Positions 1-11,100 of a stretch of DNA of 28,243 nt are shown in pieces. The stretch comes from a virus: positions 1-28,243 of IMG/VR virus record IMGVR_UViG_3300025030_000358. One strand, 5' to 3'. The position numbers and the translations under genes are program-made. The notes under the pieces were generated by a model that did no database searches, was not told the origin of the DNA, and saw nothing but the letters and a program-made list of their open reading frames with translations. Each line of letters starts with the position of its first letter. Within the stretch, counting starts at the first letter, position 1.

Positions 1-135
1 TCCGAAGGATTGAAACTTATAAAAGAAAATGGGAGGTTTGTGAGAGATAGATATTGGACGATTATAACCTCTGTTGTTTCGGCATTGATTATTTCGGCGA
101 TTATTTCAACAGTAGTGTGGATAATAAATAGATGA
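1..135 (+). CDS. C-terminal end of a small membrane protein (5' partial)
   Basis: The frame is open from base 1 to a TGA at 133-135, giving the last 44 residues of a protein that begins before the window. About residues 19-42 of the fragment form one hydrophobic segment (WTIITSVVSALIISAIISTV), so the protein ends in a membrane anchor with almost no tail after it. The stop overlaps the ATG of the next ORF (ATGA), which suggests one operon with coupled translation. A tail-anchored accessory or holin-like protein are both possible. I do not recognise the family. Confidence 0.6.
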   Translation, partial: SEGLKLIKENGRFVRDRYWTIITSVVSALIISAIISTVVWIINR

Positions 136-350
136 TAATGAAAAAAGATATTAAAAAAATAATAGCCACAGCAATAACAACCGGCGCAATAATTTCGGGT
201 GGTTTTGTCGCATCTGAAAAAGCAAATTGCGATTACATTATAGAATATCAAGGAGAGAAAATCTGCTTTACGCAGGAAGAAAAAGAAATTATAGAAAAAG
301 GATTGAAACAAAATAATGGATTTGGCGGGGTTAGATTTAATCAAAAATAA
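132..350 (+). CDS. Small protein with signal-peptide-like N-terminus
   Basis: A 72-residue ORF starts at the ATG that overlaps the previous stop; a second ATG lies six bases on. The N-terminus has several Lys followed by a hydrophobic stretch (IIATAITTGAIISGGFVAS), which reads as a signal peptide or short membrane anchor. The mature part would be about 45 residues, charged, with two Cys (NCDY and ICFT) that could form a disulfide if exported. It stops one base before the next ATG (TAA then ATG), so it belongs to the tail operon. No family recognised. It may be a small virion or membrane accessory protein. Confidence 0.55.
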   Translation: MIMKKDIKKIIATAITTGAIISGGFVASEKANCDYIIEYQGEKICFTQEEKEIIEKGLKQNNGFGGVRFNQK

Positions 351-1787
351 ATGGCAATTTTACTAGATACAATTCGCGGGCTTTCTGATAGTAAATGGTC
401 TGGCATAGTCGGGAGCGTATATGCCAGTATCGGACTTGATATTCACAGCACGCCCGGACTATTAAAGGTTCACCAAAAATTGTCAAAAGATTCGGGTTCA
501 ACAGTAACAGAGTTTTGCAGATTAAAAGTTTCCGCTTCCAACGGATACAGTTTTTGGTTCAGCTATACCAGCGGGAAAATATGGGCAAGATCATCGGCAG
601 GAACATGGACATTGGCTTATACAACAGTTCCCGGCGCCGGGAACGCCGGATGTTTGGGGGCGGCCGAATATAACGGATATATTTATTGGGCGACGCAAAG
701 CCGTCTTCACCGAGTAACAATTGCCGGAGCTGATGATTCTTGGGCGGCCGGCGCGGTCAGTCTTAATTGGGCGACATTTTCAATAACCGATTCGGAATTT
801 CATCCTATGGCTCAACAAGACAATAGATTGTTTATCGGCGATGGATATTATGTGGCGGAAGTAAACGAAGCTGGCACTTTTAATGACAATGTTTTGGACA
901 TTAAAACTCCTCACAGAATAAAATGCATAATAGATTACGAACTTGATATTTTGCTTGGCACAATTGTGGCGACGACTGTTTCGCGCGCGGAAGTTATCCG
1001 GTGGGATACGATTTCTTCTTCTTGGAATACATCCGATCCGATAAACGAAACCGGAATTAATGCTTTTATAAGAGATGATAATTATGTTTATGTTCAAGCT
1101 GGCCGGGCCGGAAACATATATTTTTACAATGGAGAAAAATTAGAGCCGTTTAAGCGTATTCCCGGCGATTATTCTAATGTCAAATATGGAGAAGTTTATC
1201 CCGATTCGGTCGGAAACTTTAAAGGTGTGCCGGTATTTGGTTTTTCCAATAGTTCAGAATCGGGCAATTCTACCGGCAATCCGGCCCCGCAGGGAATATA
1301 TTCTTTCGGCTCTTATTCGCGCGATTATCCAAAGGTTATGGACTTATCATGGGTGATATCCCAGAATTTAACCGCTAATATAGAGATTGGAGCCGTCTTG
1401 GTGCAAGATTTTGATTTATTTGTGGCGTGGAAAGACGGAAACAATTATGGAGTGGATAAGATAGATTATACCGCAAAATATGCTTCTGCTTATTTTGAAA
1501 CAAGGATGTTGTTCCAAGACAAACGAGATGCGCTTAAAACATTGTCCGAAGTTTATTGTTTATACAATTCTTTGCCTGCCAGTTGCGCTATCACTTTTTC
1601 ATATTCAATCAATGGAGTCGCATATATTGAAATGACTTCCACTACTGATAGTATTTTAAATAAGATTTATGTTGAAGCCGTCAGTGTGCCAAATATCGGC
1701 AGTTTGCAGATAAAGGTAGCCTTTACAGTTTCCAGCAACAATGCGCCTACCTTAGAAATTCCATTAGGAGCTAATTTTGAAGAATAA
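351..1787 (+). CDS. Beta-rich phage virion/tail protein
   Basis: This 478-residue protein is rich in Gly, Ser, Asn, Thr and aromatic residues and has the alternating pattern of an all-beta fold. Several repeated blocks of the type YIYWAT, RLFIGDGYY and NYVYVQAG, spaced by about 40-60 residues in the first 280 residues, suggest a propeller-like domain. The last 100 residues form a second beta domain. There is no signal peptide and no catalytic motif that I can see. It lies directly before a beta-helix tail spike, so a tail hub, tail tubular or adaptor role is likely. The start is the ATG right after the previous TAA, without a Shine-Dalgarno site. Structural role likely; exact part unknown. 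Confidence 0.75.
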   Translation: MAILLDTIRGLSDSKWSGIVGSVYASIGLDIHSTPGLLKVHQKLSKDSGSTVTEFCRLKVSASNGYSFWFSYTSGKIWARSSAGTWTLAYTTVPGAGNAGCLGAAEYNGYIYWATQSRLHRVTIAGADDSWAAGAVSLNWATFSITDSEFHPMAQQDNRLFIGDGYYVAEVNEAGTFNDNVLDIKTPHRIKCIIDYELDILLGTIVATTVSRAEVIRWDTISSSWNTSDPINETGINAFIRDDNYVYVQAGRAGNIYFYNGEKLEPFKRIPGDYSNVKYGEVYPDSVGNFKGVPVFGFSNSSESGNSTGNPAPQGIYSFGSYSRDYPKVMDLSWVISQNLTANIEIGAVLVQDFDLFVAWKDGNNYGVDKIDYTAKYASAYFETRMLFQDKRDALKTLSEVYCLYNSLPASCAITFSYSINGVAYIEMTSTTDSILNKIYVEAVSVPNIGSLQIKVAFTVSSNNAPTLEIPLGANFEE

Positions 1788-1788
1788 A

Positions 1789-3399
1789 ATGCCTATCATA
1801 GAAACAAAACCAATAGATTTTAGTAAAACAAAGCTTTCTTATTTTTCTTTAAGGCGATCAATTCAATCAACAGGAGAAACAATAAGAAGGCGCGATATTG
1901 CTTTGGGTAATAAAGTAACCAATGTTTTTCCCGGTCAAGATATTCAAAAGGCCATTGATAAGGTCAATAAACTTGGCGGAGGGACTGTTTTTCTAAAAGT
2001 AGGCACTCATTCTTTAATCACCGACTTGACTTTGTATTCCAACATTTATCTGCAAGGAGAAAATGCCGGAAGTTCTATTATAAGTTTTGGCAATAATGCC
2101 AAACAAATTAAAATTGTCGGATCGGGAGCTTATTCAACAGGAACAATAGCGATAACCAATGGCGGGGTTACGGTAACCGGAACAACAACTTCTTGGCTGG
2201 CCAATGTTTCAGCAGGACAAAATATAATGATTAAAGGCATCTGGTATCCCATATCAGCGGTTGTTTCCGACACTGAATTAACTATCGCTATTCCTTATGC
2301 CGATATTAATGTATCGGGAGTAACTTATGTTGCGGCCACAACTATCAATGAAGTGCAGTTAATAAATTTTACAATTACAGCTTCTGGAACAGCGGCGGTA
2401 AAAGCTCAATATGGAAGCGAAATATTTTTAAGAGACATTAATATACAAGCCAGCGTATCTGGTTTAGATTTTGATGATTGTTCACAATCTTCTTTCCACG
2501 AAATTGATTTAGTGGCCAATTACAGCGGGGCTGATTTTAATAACTGCCATTTTACGATATTTGACGCTTGTGGAGTGCTAGATTCCTTGACGGGGAACGG
2601 AGTAACAATGACTAATTGTTCCAGTATGGCTTTGAATGATTTTTTCATATTAAACTCGGCGGGCGACGGATTAAGTATGACCAATTGTGAAGACATAAAA
2701 ATATCCGGTAATTTTACCGAAAATGCCGGACAGGGAATAGAGTTTGTGTCGGGTAATGACAATATTGATGTGGATAGTTTTATTTTTAAAAAAAATGGTT
2801 CAGATGGAGTTAAGTTTACAGCCACAATGGACAATTGTCATATAGGTAAAGGAGTGTTTAAAAATAACGGCGGATATGGAATAAATATCGCCGCCTCTTC
2901 TTGTAATGATAACATTATTTCCAGTTGTATTTTTACGGGAAACACTTCTGGCGGATTAAATGATTCCGGTGTTGGAACGATAAGTCTGGGCAATGTCGGA
3001 CTTAACGCGCTAGAAACCAAAGAACATTTTAGATTTAAAAATACATCCGGCGGATCATTGGCGGCGGGAGATTTAGTCACCTTTAAGGCAGTAGCGGCGG
3101 GCGATGAAGTTACAACCACAACGATACAAGGAGATGATTTGATTTTCGCTATGGCGGTGGAAACTATCACCAATAATTCTTACGGCCGGTTTCAGACTCT
3201 CGGCAAAACAACTGCGCTAAAAGTTGATGGCACAACCGATATAGCCATTGGAGATTTTATTGGCTCATTCACTTCTGCCGGAATAGGAATGAAAGCGGCC
3301 GCTGGGGATATGGCAATAGCGATAGCTCTGGAAGCTTATACCGCCAATGATAGCAACGGAGTGATAGATGCATTATTGATTAAACCAAGAAAAATTTAA
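1789..3399 (+). CDS. Tail spike/fibre with parallel beta-helix
   Basis: A protein of 536 residues. From about residue 48 the pattern PGQDIQKAIDKVNKLGGGTV, then VGTHSL and a predicted run of short strands, is the entry of a pectate-lyase-like right-handed beta-helix. Repeating rungs with an NC step (DFDDCS, DFNNCH, MTNCSS, MTNCED) continue to about residue 390 and form an Asn/Cys ladder. From about 407 a separate beta domain (HFRFKNTSGGSLAAGDLVTF onward) resembles small trimeric fibre or head-decoration modules. Phage beta-helix proteins usually bind or cut surface polysaccharide as trimers; I cannot point to catalytic residues. The ATG at 1789 follows the previous stop. A TTG at 1777 with AGGAG six bases upstream is an alternative start adding four residues. 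Confidence 0.82.
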   Translation: MPIIETKPIDFSKTKLSYFSLRRSIQSTGETIRRRDIALGNKVTNVFPGQDIQKAIDKVNKLGGGTVFLKVGTHSLITDLTLYSNIYLQGENAGSSIISFGNNAKQIKIVGSGAYSTGTIAITNGGVTVTGTTTSWLANVSAGQNIMIKGIWYPISAVVSDTELTIAIPYADINVSGVTYVAATTINEVQLINFTITASGTAAVKAQYGSEIFLRDINIQASVSGLDFDDCSQSSFHEIDLVANYSGADFNNCHFTIFDACGVLDSLTGNGVTMTNCSSMALNDFFILNSAGDGLSMTNCEDIKISGNFTENAGQGIEFVSGNDNIDVDSFIFKKNGSDGVKFTATMDNCHIGKGVFKNNGGYGINIAASSCNDNIISSCIFTGNTSGGLNDSGVGTISLGNVGLNALETKEHFRFKNTSGGSLAAGDLVTFKAVAAGDEVTTTTIQGDDLIFAMAVETITNNSYGRFQTLGKTTALKVDGTTDIAIGDFIGSFTSAGIGMKAAAGDMAIAIALEAYTANDSNGVIDALLIKPRKI

Positions 3400-3408
3400 A
3401 AAATAAGT

Positions 3409-3414
3409 TATAAT
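3409..3414 (+). promoter_or_regulatory. Possible -10 box for a leaderless transcript
   Basis: TATAAT sits 7 bases before the ATG of the next gene, so transcription would begin at or beside the start codon and the mRNA would have no leader. No good -35 lies at the right distance, and the AT-rich context makes chance matches easy. Confidence 0.25.
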
Positions 3415-3421
3415 ATAATAT

Positions 3422-5146
3422 ATGGCCACTTACAAAATTCCTTCCCAAAATCTTTCAGCTTGGATACCCGACGAGGGCGTTCCTTATTATTCGGATTGGA
3501 CAAAAAGAAGCGTTCACCTAAGACAAGGAAAAACTATTTATACTTTGCCGTCTTCTCAATATCAAGGGCAAGCTCTTCAAACTGCTCCCGATAATCAAGA
3601 AGGATTGCAATGGCTGGGTGTAAATTATCAGCAAGGCACCCCCGATATTTTTAAAAGCGTTGCTCCCAAAACAGGAGAGATTTTAACTCAAACTATTTCA
3701 CCTTTTAATCCGCACGGAGTGGATATAACTTCCAATTTGGCGGGAGTTGTTGCTAAATCTCCTTCTTTGGCGGAAAATTTGGCAAGAGCCGGCGCTACTC
3801 CCGAACAAATAAAATCTTTATCGGCTTCGGCGGAAGCGAATAAGGGCGGAGCTTATACTCCCGAACAATTAAAAGTAGCTGGTGTTACCCCTCCAACTCC
3901 GACACCGTTTCCAACACCCGACAAGCAAACAATTTTAGACACAGCGTCTAAAACATTATCGGACTTACAAAATAGAATTGCCACCGAAGGCGTAACAGAT
4001 GCTTCCGGCAAAATATTGATAGCGCCGACAAAAACTCCGGTTTCAGATCAAACTCCGGCTGTAAATATGCAACAAGAAGTGGCAAAAATGGATGAGCAAA
4101 TAAACACCGCCGGACAACAAGAAGCGGAAACTCTTTCGGGAACAAAAATTGATGTCAAAGATTCTTCCGCTTTGATTTCCAAACTCATTGAAACCGAAAA
4201 AGATAAACCAACCATTCCTTCTTTAAGTGAGCAACTAAGCGCTAAACGGGCTTCTTTGGGTTTAGACACTTTGGAAACTCAATTAAACGAAGCAGACGCG
4301 CAAATAGCCAAACTGGAAGCTGATTACCACGCCGTAGAAGCAGAGGAGGGTGGGCGGCTAGTTTCTATGGGGCAGATAAGAAAAAGACAAAGCGCGTTAG
4401 GAATAGAATACACAAAAAAAAGAGGAGAATTGCAAACTCAAAGAACAAATGTCGCTAATCAGCTTAATATGAAATACGGCGCGCTAGAAACTTTTATGAA
4501 ATTCACCGGTCAAGATTATGAAAATGCCAATAAGTCCTATCAGCAAAAATTCAATAACGCCATTACTATGTCCAACTTAATGAGAGGAATAGAAGAAGAC
4601 CAAAAGACGGAGCAAGAAAGAGCCAAAGACAACGCTCGGGCCAATGTGGATATTATGTATGACCTCATTAAAAGCGGGCAAGTGAATTATGATTTATTAC
4701 CCAAAACAACCCAAATGGACATTAGAAACATGGAACTTCGTTCAGGGCTTCCGGCCGGTTTTGTTTCCGCTCTTAAAAAAGTTAGCGTCGGAAAGGAGAT
4801 ATTATTCCACAGGGCGACACCCGATGAAACAGGAGAAATAGTGTATTATAAAGACGGAACATCGCAAGTGATTACTTTTCCGGGAGTAAGTCCGAAACCA
4901 AAACCAATAACGGAAGGAGAAAAAAAGACAGCCTTGCAAAAACAAATGGCTGAAGTAATAAGCGGAAGAAAAGACAAGAGCGGCAAAATTTCATCAGTAA
5001 ATTGGAATACATTAAGAGCCGCATGGGTCCAAGAGGGCGGAACGGCTAAAGACTTTGATTCAAATTTTGGCCAATATATCGACAAAAGCAAGGAAAGTGA
5101 ATATTATGTGGAAAAAAACACTGGCAACGCAACAATAACTTTTTAA
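3422..5146 (+). CDS. Coiled-coil virion-associated protein
   Basis: This 574-residue protein has an N-terminal part with Trp/Tyr-rich short motifs, a proline/threonine linker near residues 155-168 (TPPTPTPFPTP), and a long charged helical region from about 215 to 420. The densest coiled coil is near 281-350, with heptad-like Leu/Ile and many Glu, Lys and Gln. The C-terminal 100 residues are mixed and end in a short beta-like tail. No enzyme motif is visible. It lies between the tail spike and the giant polyvalent protein, so it may be an internal or ejected virion protein, or an adaptor for the giant protein. No Shine-Dalgarno site precedes the ATG. Structural role inferred from context; family not recognised. 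Confidence 0.7.
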   Translation: MATYKIPSQNLSAWIPDEGVPYYSDWTKRSVHLRQGKTIYTLPSSQYQGQALQTAPDNQEGLQWLGVNYQQGTPDIFKSVAPKTGEILTQTISPFNPHGVDITSNLAGVVAKSPSLAENLARAGATPEQIKSLSASAEANKGGAYTPEQLKVAGVTPPTPTPFPTPDKQTILDTASKTLSDLQNRIATEGVTDASGKILIAPTKTPVSDQTPAVNMQQEVAKMDEQINTAGQQEAETLSGTKIDVKDSSALISKLIETEKDKPTIPSLSEQLSAKRASLGLDTLETQLNEADAQIAKLEADYHAVEAEEGGRLVSMGQIRKRQSALGIEYTKKRGELQTQRTNVANQLNMKYGALETFMKFTGQDYENANKSYQQKFNNAITMSNLMRGIEEDQKTEQERAKDNARANVDIMYDLIKSGQVNYDLLPKTTQMDIRNMELRSGLPAGFVSALKKVSVGKEILFHRATPDETGEIVYYKDGTSQVITFPGVSPKPKPITEGEKKTALQKQMAEVISGRKDKSGKISSVNWNTLRAAWVQEGGTAKDFDSNFGQYIDKSKESEYYVEKNTGNATITF

Positions 5147-5149
5147 AAA

Positions 5150-8100
5150 ATGGCTAATGTTTTTGATAAATACTTGGAAGAAAAACCGATTTCTCAAGAT
5201 AATCTTTTTGAGAGATATTTACCTGTGGAAGAAAAAAAAACTATTCCTCCGACGGAAGTAAAAAAAGAAGAAAGAGTTTTTGAATTAATAACCGCGCCGG
5301 AAAAAGAGCCCTTTAAAGATACATTTTTAAAAAAACTCGGCCGAATTGTTGTTCCTAAATCTTTGGAAATAAGACTGGGTTTGCGCGAATCGACAATGGC
5401 GGAAGATATGATGAGCCAAGAAGATGCCCGTCTTTCTTATTATCGGCAGAAAGATTTTGAAAAACGCTACCAAAAAGAAATCAAAGAAGACCCTCAAATT
5501 CCCAAAGAATATAAAGAGCCGGAATCTGTTGTCGGCCAAATAGCGGAAGGAATAAAATATGGCTATCGCGCTACTGTTATTCCAGCTATTGGATATATGG
5601 CCGAAGCCACTGGCCAACAAGCAGGATCACAAAGAATGATTAAGTGGGGCTCGGAGTTTGGCGACAAGGCCACAATTAACTTATTAAAACACCCGGAACT
5701 TTTCCGACCAAAGGAAATAGAAACTTTTTTTGGCGGTGGTTATAAACATCCTAGTTTTTACGGCCGAATTATCGGGGAAACAATACCTTTTATTGTTTCC
5801 ACTATTGGCATGAGCGTGGCTGGCGGTATTTTAGGCGGTCCTGCTGGAGCGGGCATTGGCGGTTATGCCTCTGTTTATGCCCTAGAAAAAGGCAATGCCT
5901 ATAAATCAATGCTTGATAATGGTATTGCCCCCGACAAAGCGGCGGTGGCCTCGGATATTTATGGTGTGATAGCTTCCGCTATAGAAAATAGTTTTGGTAT
6001 TTCGCCGGTTAAAATAGGCCAGCGGGTTTTTTCTCAAAATGCCAAAATGATTGCCGTAAAAAGCTTTAAAGAATATTTGGCCAAAGAATTGCCCCGATTA
6101 AGTATTACAACATTAAAAACCGCCTTAACAGAAGGAAGTGAAGAATTGGCGCAAAGTTTTTCTGAAAAAGTCATTACCAAATGGATGGATGAGAATACGG
6201 AAGTTTTCACCAAAGACATGTTGGAAGAATTTGTTGCCGGTTTTGTTGGCTCCATTCCCTTCGGCGCGGCGGAAATAAGAAAACCAAATATCGTAAAAAT
6301 GACTGAGGGTGGAGATATAATAAAGGAAGAAGAAAAACCCATTAAAGCTCTTGAACTTCAAAAAATGGCCGAAAAAGAAATTGAGGAGAAAAAAGCCATT
6401 GTTCCCGAAAAAAAAGAATTGATTGAAGAAAAACCGCGAGAGAAAGAGTTGCCAGAGATTAAAGCCATAGAATCGGAAGAAATTATAAAAGAGATACCGG
6501 AAAAAATTCAAGATATGGCCAGTGAGGACTGGACAGAAAATTATGCTCCCAAATATGAAGAAATTTATAATAAAGCGGCGGATATTCAAAAACAAATAAA
6601 AGAAGTGGGCGCCAAGGAAAAACCGCCCCTACAAATAAAGCTTGATGAGTTTAATTCTCAGCTTGGCAAAATGGAGGATGAATTTATAAAAAAATGGCAA
6701 GAAAGCGCCGAAAAAGAGGTTGAAAAACCAAAGGAGGTAGTAACACCCGAAAAGGAAGAAAAAGCTCCGGAAATCGCAAAAGAAGTGGCAAAAAAAGGGA
6801 TTGTAGAGGAAAAGAAGCTCAAAAAAGGAGAAAAAGCATTTGAAATCATTCTTGATAATGGAGAAAAAATAAGCGTTGTGTTTGAACCGGACAGTTTCCC
6901 GGGTGTAAATCATTTTGAATTTAAAACAGAAGGAGTTAACGCCATTTCTGAAACTGGCTATCTAAGCTCTTTTATAAATAAAGAAGAAATGAAAAATTTG
7001 TCGCCAGAGGAAGCCGCTCTGAAATTAGGAAATGCGCTTGCAAAACAAGAAGAAATTGAACGGCCAAAAAGAGAAAAACAAAGAAAAAAGCTTGGGTTGC
7101 CAAAAACTGAACAACAATTAGCCGCAGAAAAAAAAGAAAAGGAAACCAAAGAAGAAAAATTTGAAATTGAAATTGAGGCGGAAAAACCGGAAGAGGTTGC
7201 CAAAGAAGAAATAAATGTAGAAAAAAAATCAACCGAACTTTATGGAAAAACCTTTGATAAACTTACAAGAAAACAACGTCTTAATGTCATTAAAGAAACA
7301 AAACAACCGTATTTTATAAATGATTTGGCAAAAGCGATAAAGCTTTTTGCGACACCCGCTTTTGCTAAAAATCAATTTGAGATGAAAGGAGAGTTTTTGT
7401 ATGATGGTTTAAATAAGCATATTTTTACCGACACTTTCCAAATGATTATAAAAAAAGAACCGGCTGATAAAATCCTTAATGACATTTTGGAAAAAACAAA
7501 AAAGAGGGAAATTGAAAAAATAACTAAATTTGACATTCCTTATGCTCAAGCGGAAAAACAAATAAACGAGAAAATAACTCAAGCGCGCGAGGATTATAAA
7601 GGCAAGTTTCCCGATTATGAAAAAATAATTCCAGAAGTAATTGGCGAAGAAATTGTTTTAGTGGGAATAACTTCTGATCCCGTGGAAATGTTTGTATTTA
7701 ATATAGGCGACAAACAGCTTGCTTTAAACCCGGATTATTTGGCTCACATGGTTAAAAACTTGCCGGGCGCAAAGATAACCGTCGTTTCTCCACAAGAGCC
7801 GATAAGGTTTTCTGAAAACGGGAAAATTGTCGGTCTTTTGATGCCTATCAGATTGGAAAAGGATATCTTGATAGAAAAGCCAAAGACTGGTAAAATAAAA
7901 ATATATGGAAAAGGAACTCAAAATAATGGGCGTGATATTGCCAAAGGAGGACTACCCAATGTTGCTGAGATGGTTCAAGAGAAATCCGCAGACCCTGGAA
8001 GACCAAGTAAAGAGCGTGGCGGAGAAGTGGCACCAAGGCGACATAGCGAGCGCGTGTCAGTCATTGGAGAGCGACCTGCAACAAGGGTAAGCAATCAAGA

Positions 8101-11100
8101 AATAGAAGATTTGATAAAAAGCAAAGATACTTTTTCTGATGAAGAAAAAGAGCTTTTAAGGCAATACACCGGAGCTGGCGGACTAGAAAGGCAGGGTGCG
8201 GAAGGCAGAGGGCTTTTAGATGAATACTATACACCCAAAGTCGCCGTAAAATTGGTTTGGGATTTGGTAAAAGAATATACGAATGTAAACAAAGAAAATA
8301 TAAATATTTTAGAACCTAGCGTCGGTATAGGCAGTTTTTTGGAATTTACTCCCAAAACAGCCAGCATAGAAGCTTTTGAAATCAATCCGATAAGCGCCAA
8401 AATAGCCAGCGTTCTTTATCCTGAAGCCGGAATTGAAAATGCTCCATTTGAAACTCTTTTTGTAACGGACAGGGGCGGGAAGAAAACAATCACCCCCGTT
8501 TATGATATAACCATAGGCAACCCTCCTTACGGCGAGCATCGGGGAAAATATAAAGGCTTGGGCGAAGAGCCGGGAATTTCCAAATATGAAACATATTTTA
8601 TCAAGCGGGCTTTGGATGTGACCAAGGAGGGCGGAATAGTGGCTTTTGTTTTACCCTCCAGTATTTTGCGCGGATTTCAAACATTGTCTGGTAAAAAAGA
8701 AATAGCGAAAATTGGAGATTTGATAGACGCTAGGCGTTTACCAAACAGCACCTTTGCTTATACCGATATAGGCACAGATATTCTTGTTTTTAAAAAATCT
8801 TTGGCTAAAAATGATTTTGACATAAGTGTTCGTTTGGCGTTTTTGTCCAATGATTCTTATTTTGAACAACACAAAGAAAAAATTTTAGGCGTGGAAAAAG
8901 AGCGCAGGGGGCGATTTGGTATAGAAAAATACGTGGAAGGACAATTACCGGAAGCCCAAGATTTTGAAAAAGAATTGCCTGAAGACAAAAAAGACATAAT
9001 TGTTGACGAACCCATTGGCGATAAATTCATTGAAGAAGACGAGCAAAAGGTTCCTCTTAATGTGGAAGATGGAAACGTTGAACTCGGAGAGGGAATGGCT
9101 AATGTGGACGAAAAAACAAAAAAAGAAGCAAATAGCAAGGTTGTTATTGTTTCTGATAAAAAAGATAAAACAATATCTTTTAATTCAGGCTTAACGGCGA
9201 AAGATATTGTTTTATGGAAAGAAACAACAGCCACTGGCGAATTAACGGAAAAAGGAATAGAACTAGCATCCGCCGAAGAAAAAAATCTTTATGGCGGAAA
9301 GTGGTTTAATAATTTTAATTATTTTCAAGGAAATATTTATGAAAAGATGGACCAATTAGAGAGAGAAAAAAACAAAATTTCCAATGAACAATATCAAAAA
9401 CAAAAAAGAGGATTGGAAGAAATATTGCCCAAACCTCAAACCATTGAAAATATAATCGTCTTGCCGACTTCTGATTTTGCGCGGGAAATGAATTTTAAAG
9501 ACGGAGAAACCTTAATTGATAAATTCAAAGAATACATCAAAGATTTGCATTATGACGCTTTTGAATCTTCAAGTAGTTGGGAAATTACTGGATATATAAA
9601 TGGATCAAGCGTGACTGGAAGCGACAAAATAATGAACATGGAAATTCGCCGGCGCCGCAGAAAAATAGGCGACAAACTGATGAAGAAGTTTTTAAATGAA
9701 GAATTAAATGAAGCGGAGAAAACGGAATTTGAAGATAAATTCAATAGAAGTTTCAATAATTACATCCGGCCGGACTACACAAAAGTCCCGCTTCTCGCTC
9801 CTATAAATTCCACTTTTAAAGGGAAAAAACTTAATGTTAAACCGATTCAGATCGAGGGCGCCGGATTTTTAACCAATAAAGGATTAGGCTTGTTGGCTTA
9901 CGATGTCGGTGTTGGAAAAACCTTGACTTCAATTTTGGCCATCAATGAAGTTTTAAAAAGAGGTTGGGCAAAAAAGCCACTTTTAATTGTCCCCAACGGG
10001 GTTTATCAAAAGTGGATTAAGGAAATTAAAGATTTGATCCCCGGAGTAAAAATAAATTCTTTAGCTAATCTGGGTGGAAAATTCAAAGGCGATCTGGCCT
10101 CCTTGGAAATTGAAGATGGAAGTTTGTCTATTGTGACTTATGACGGTTTGACCAAGTTGGGTTTTACCGAAGAAACTTACCAAGAATTACTTCTTGACCT
10201 AAAAGATGTAATGACCGGAGTCAATACAACAAAAAGGGGCGAAGCCAAAGAAGAAGAAAAAATTGCCGAAGCTATCGGCCGGGCCGCGCGAGAAACAAGA
10301 GGCGATAGGTTTTTTGAAGATTTGGGATTTGATCACATTACAATAGACGAGGTTCATAATTTTAAAAACATTTTTTCCGGAGCTAAAGTCCAAGAAAGAA
10401 ACAATGAATTTAAAAGCGTCCGGGGTTCCAGTTCAATTCGGGGTATTAAAGCTTATATAATGGCTCAATACGTTTTAAAGAAAAACAACAACCGCAATGT
10501 TTTTGGATTGTCCGCCACGCCATTTTCTCGAAGTCCGCTGGAAATTTATTCCATTTTAAGTCTTTTTGCCAAAAGAAAATTGGAACAACTGGGCATTAAA
10601 AACGTCAATGATTTTATGACAATGTTTATGAAACTAGAGCCGAAGCCGCAAGTAAAGGCCGACAGAACGGTGCAAGTGGAAGATGTCATTGAAAGCTTCC
10701 ATAATTTGCAACAAATGCAGAAACTTATAAGCGAATATATAGATTTCCGGACAGGAGAAGAAGCTGGAATAAAAAGACCATCTAAAATAAAAAGAACGAT
10801 TATTTTGTCGCCCACCGCCACGCAGTTGGATTATTTGGATTTAGCGCAGGGTTTATATGATGACAAAGATGCCGGCGGGGCGATAGTTTCAATAACTGAA
10901 CAGCAAAACATAACTCTAAGCCCTTATCTTTCTCGCTATAATCAAAAAAAACCGACTTATAAAGAATTTGTGGAGGACAGCCCCAAAATAAGGTTTACTA
11001 TGGAGGCCATTAAGCAAATCAAAAAAGATAATCCCAAGAGTAATCAGATTATTTATATGCCGCGCGGAGTTGAATTTTATTTTTTATTGAAAGAGTATCT

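Noticed and set aside
6034-7232. Several long minus-strand ORFs, rich in Phe, Leu and Ser, inside the giant gene
   Set aside because: They mirror Lys/Glu-rich linkers of the + strand gene; their composition follows from the complement of AAA and GAA codons and there are no start signals.
9000-9194. + strand alternate-frame ORF inside the giant gene (64 codons)
   Set aside because: Low-complexity Lys/Leu sequence, no Shine-Dalgarno site, and the main frame is normal here, unlike the 7905-8090 case.
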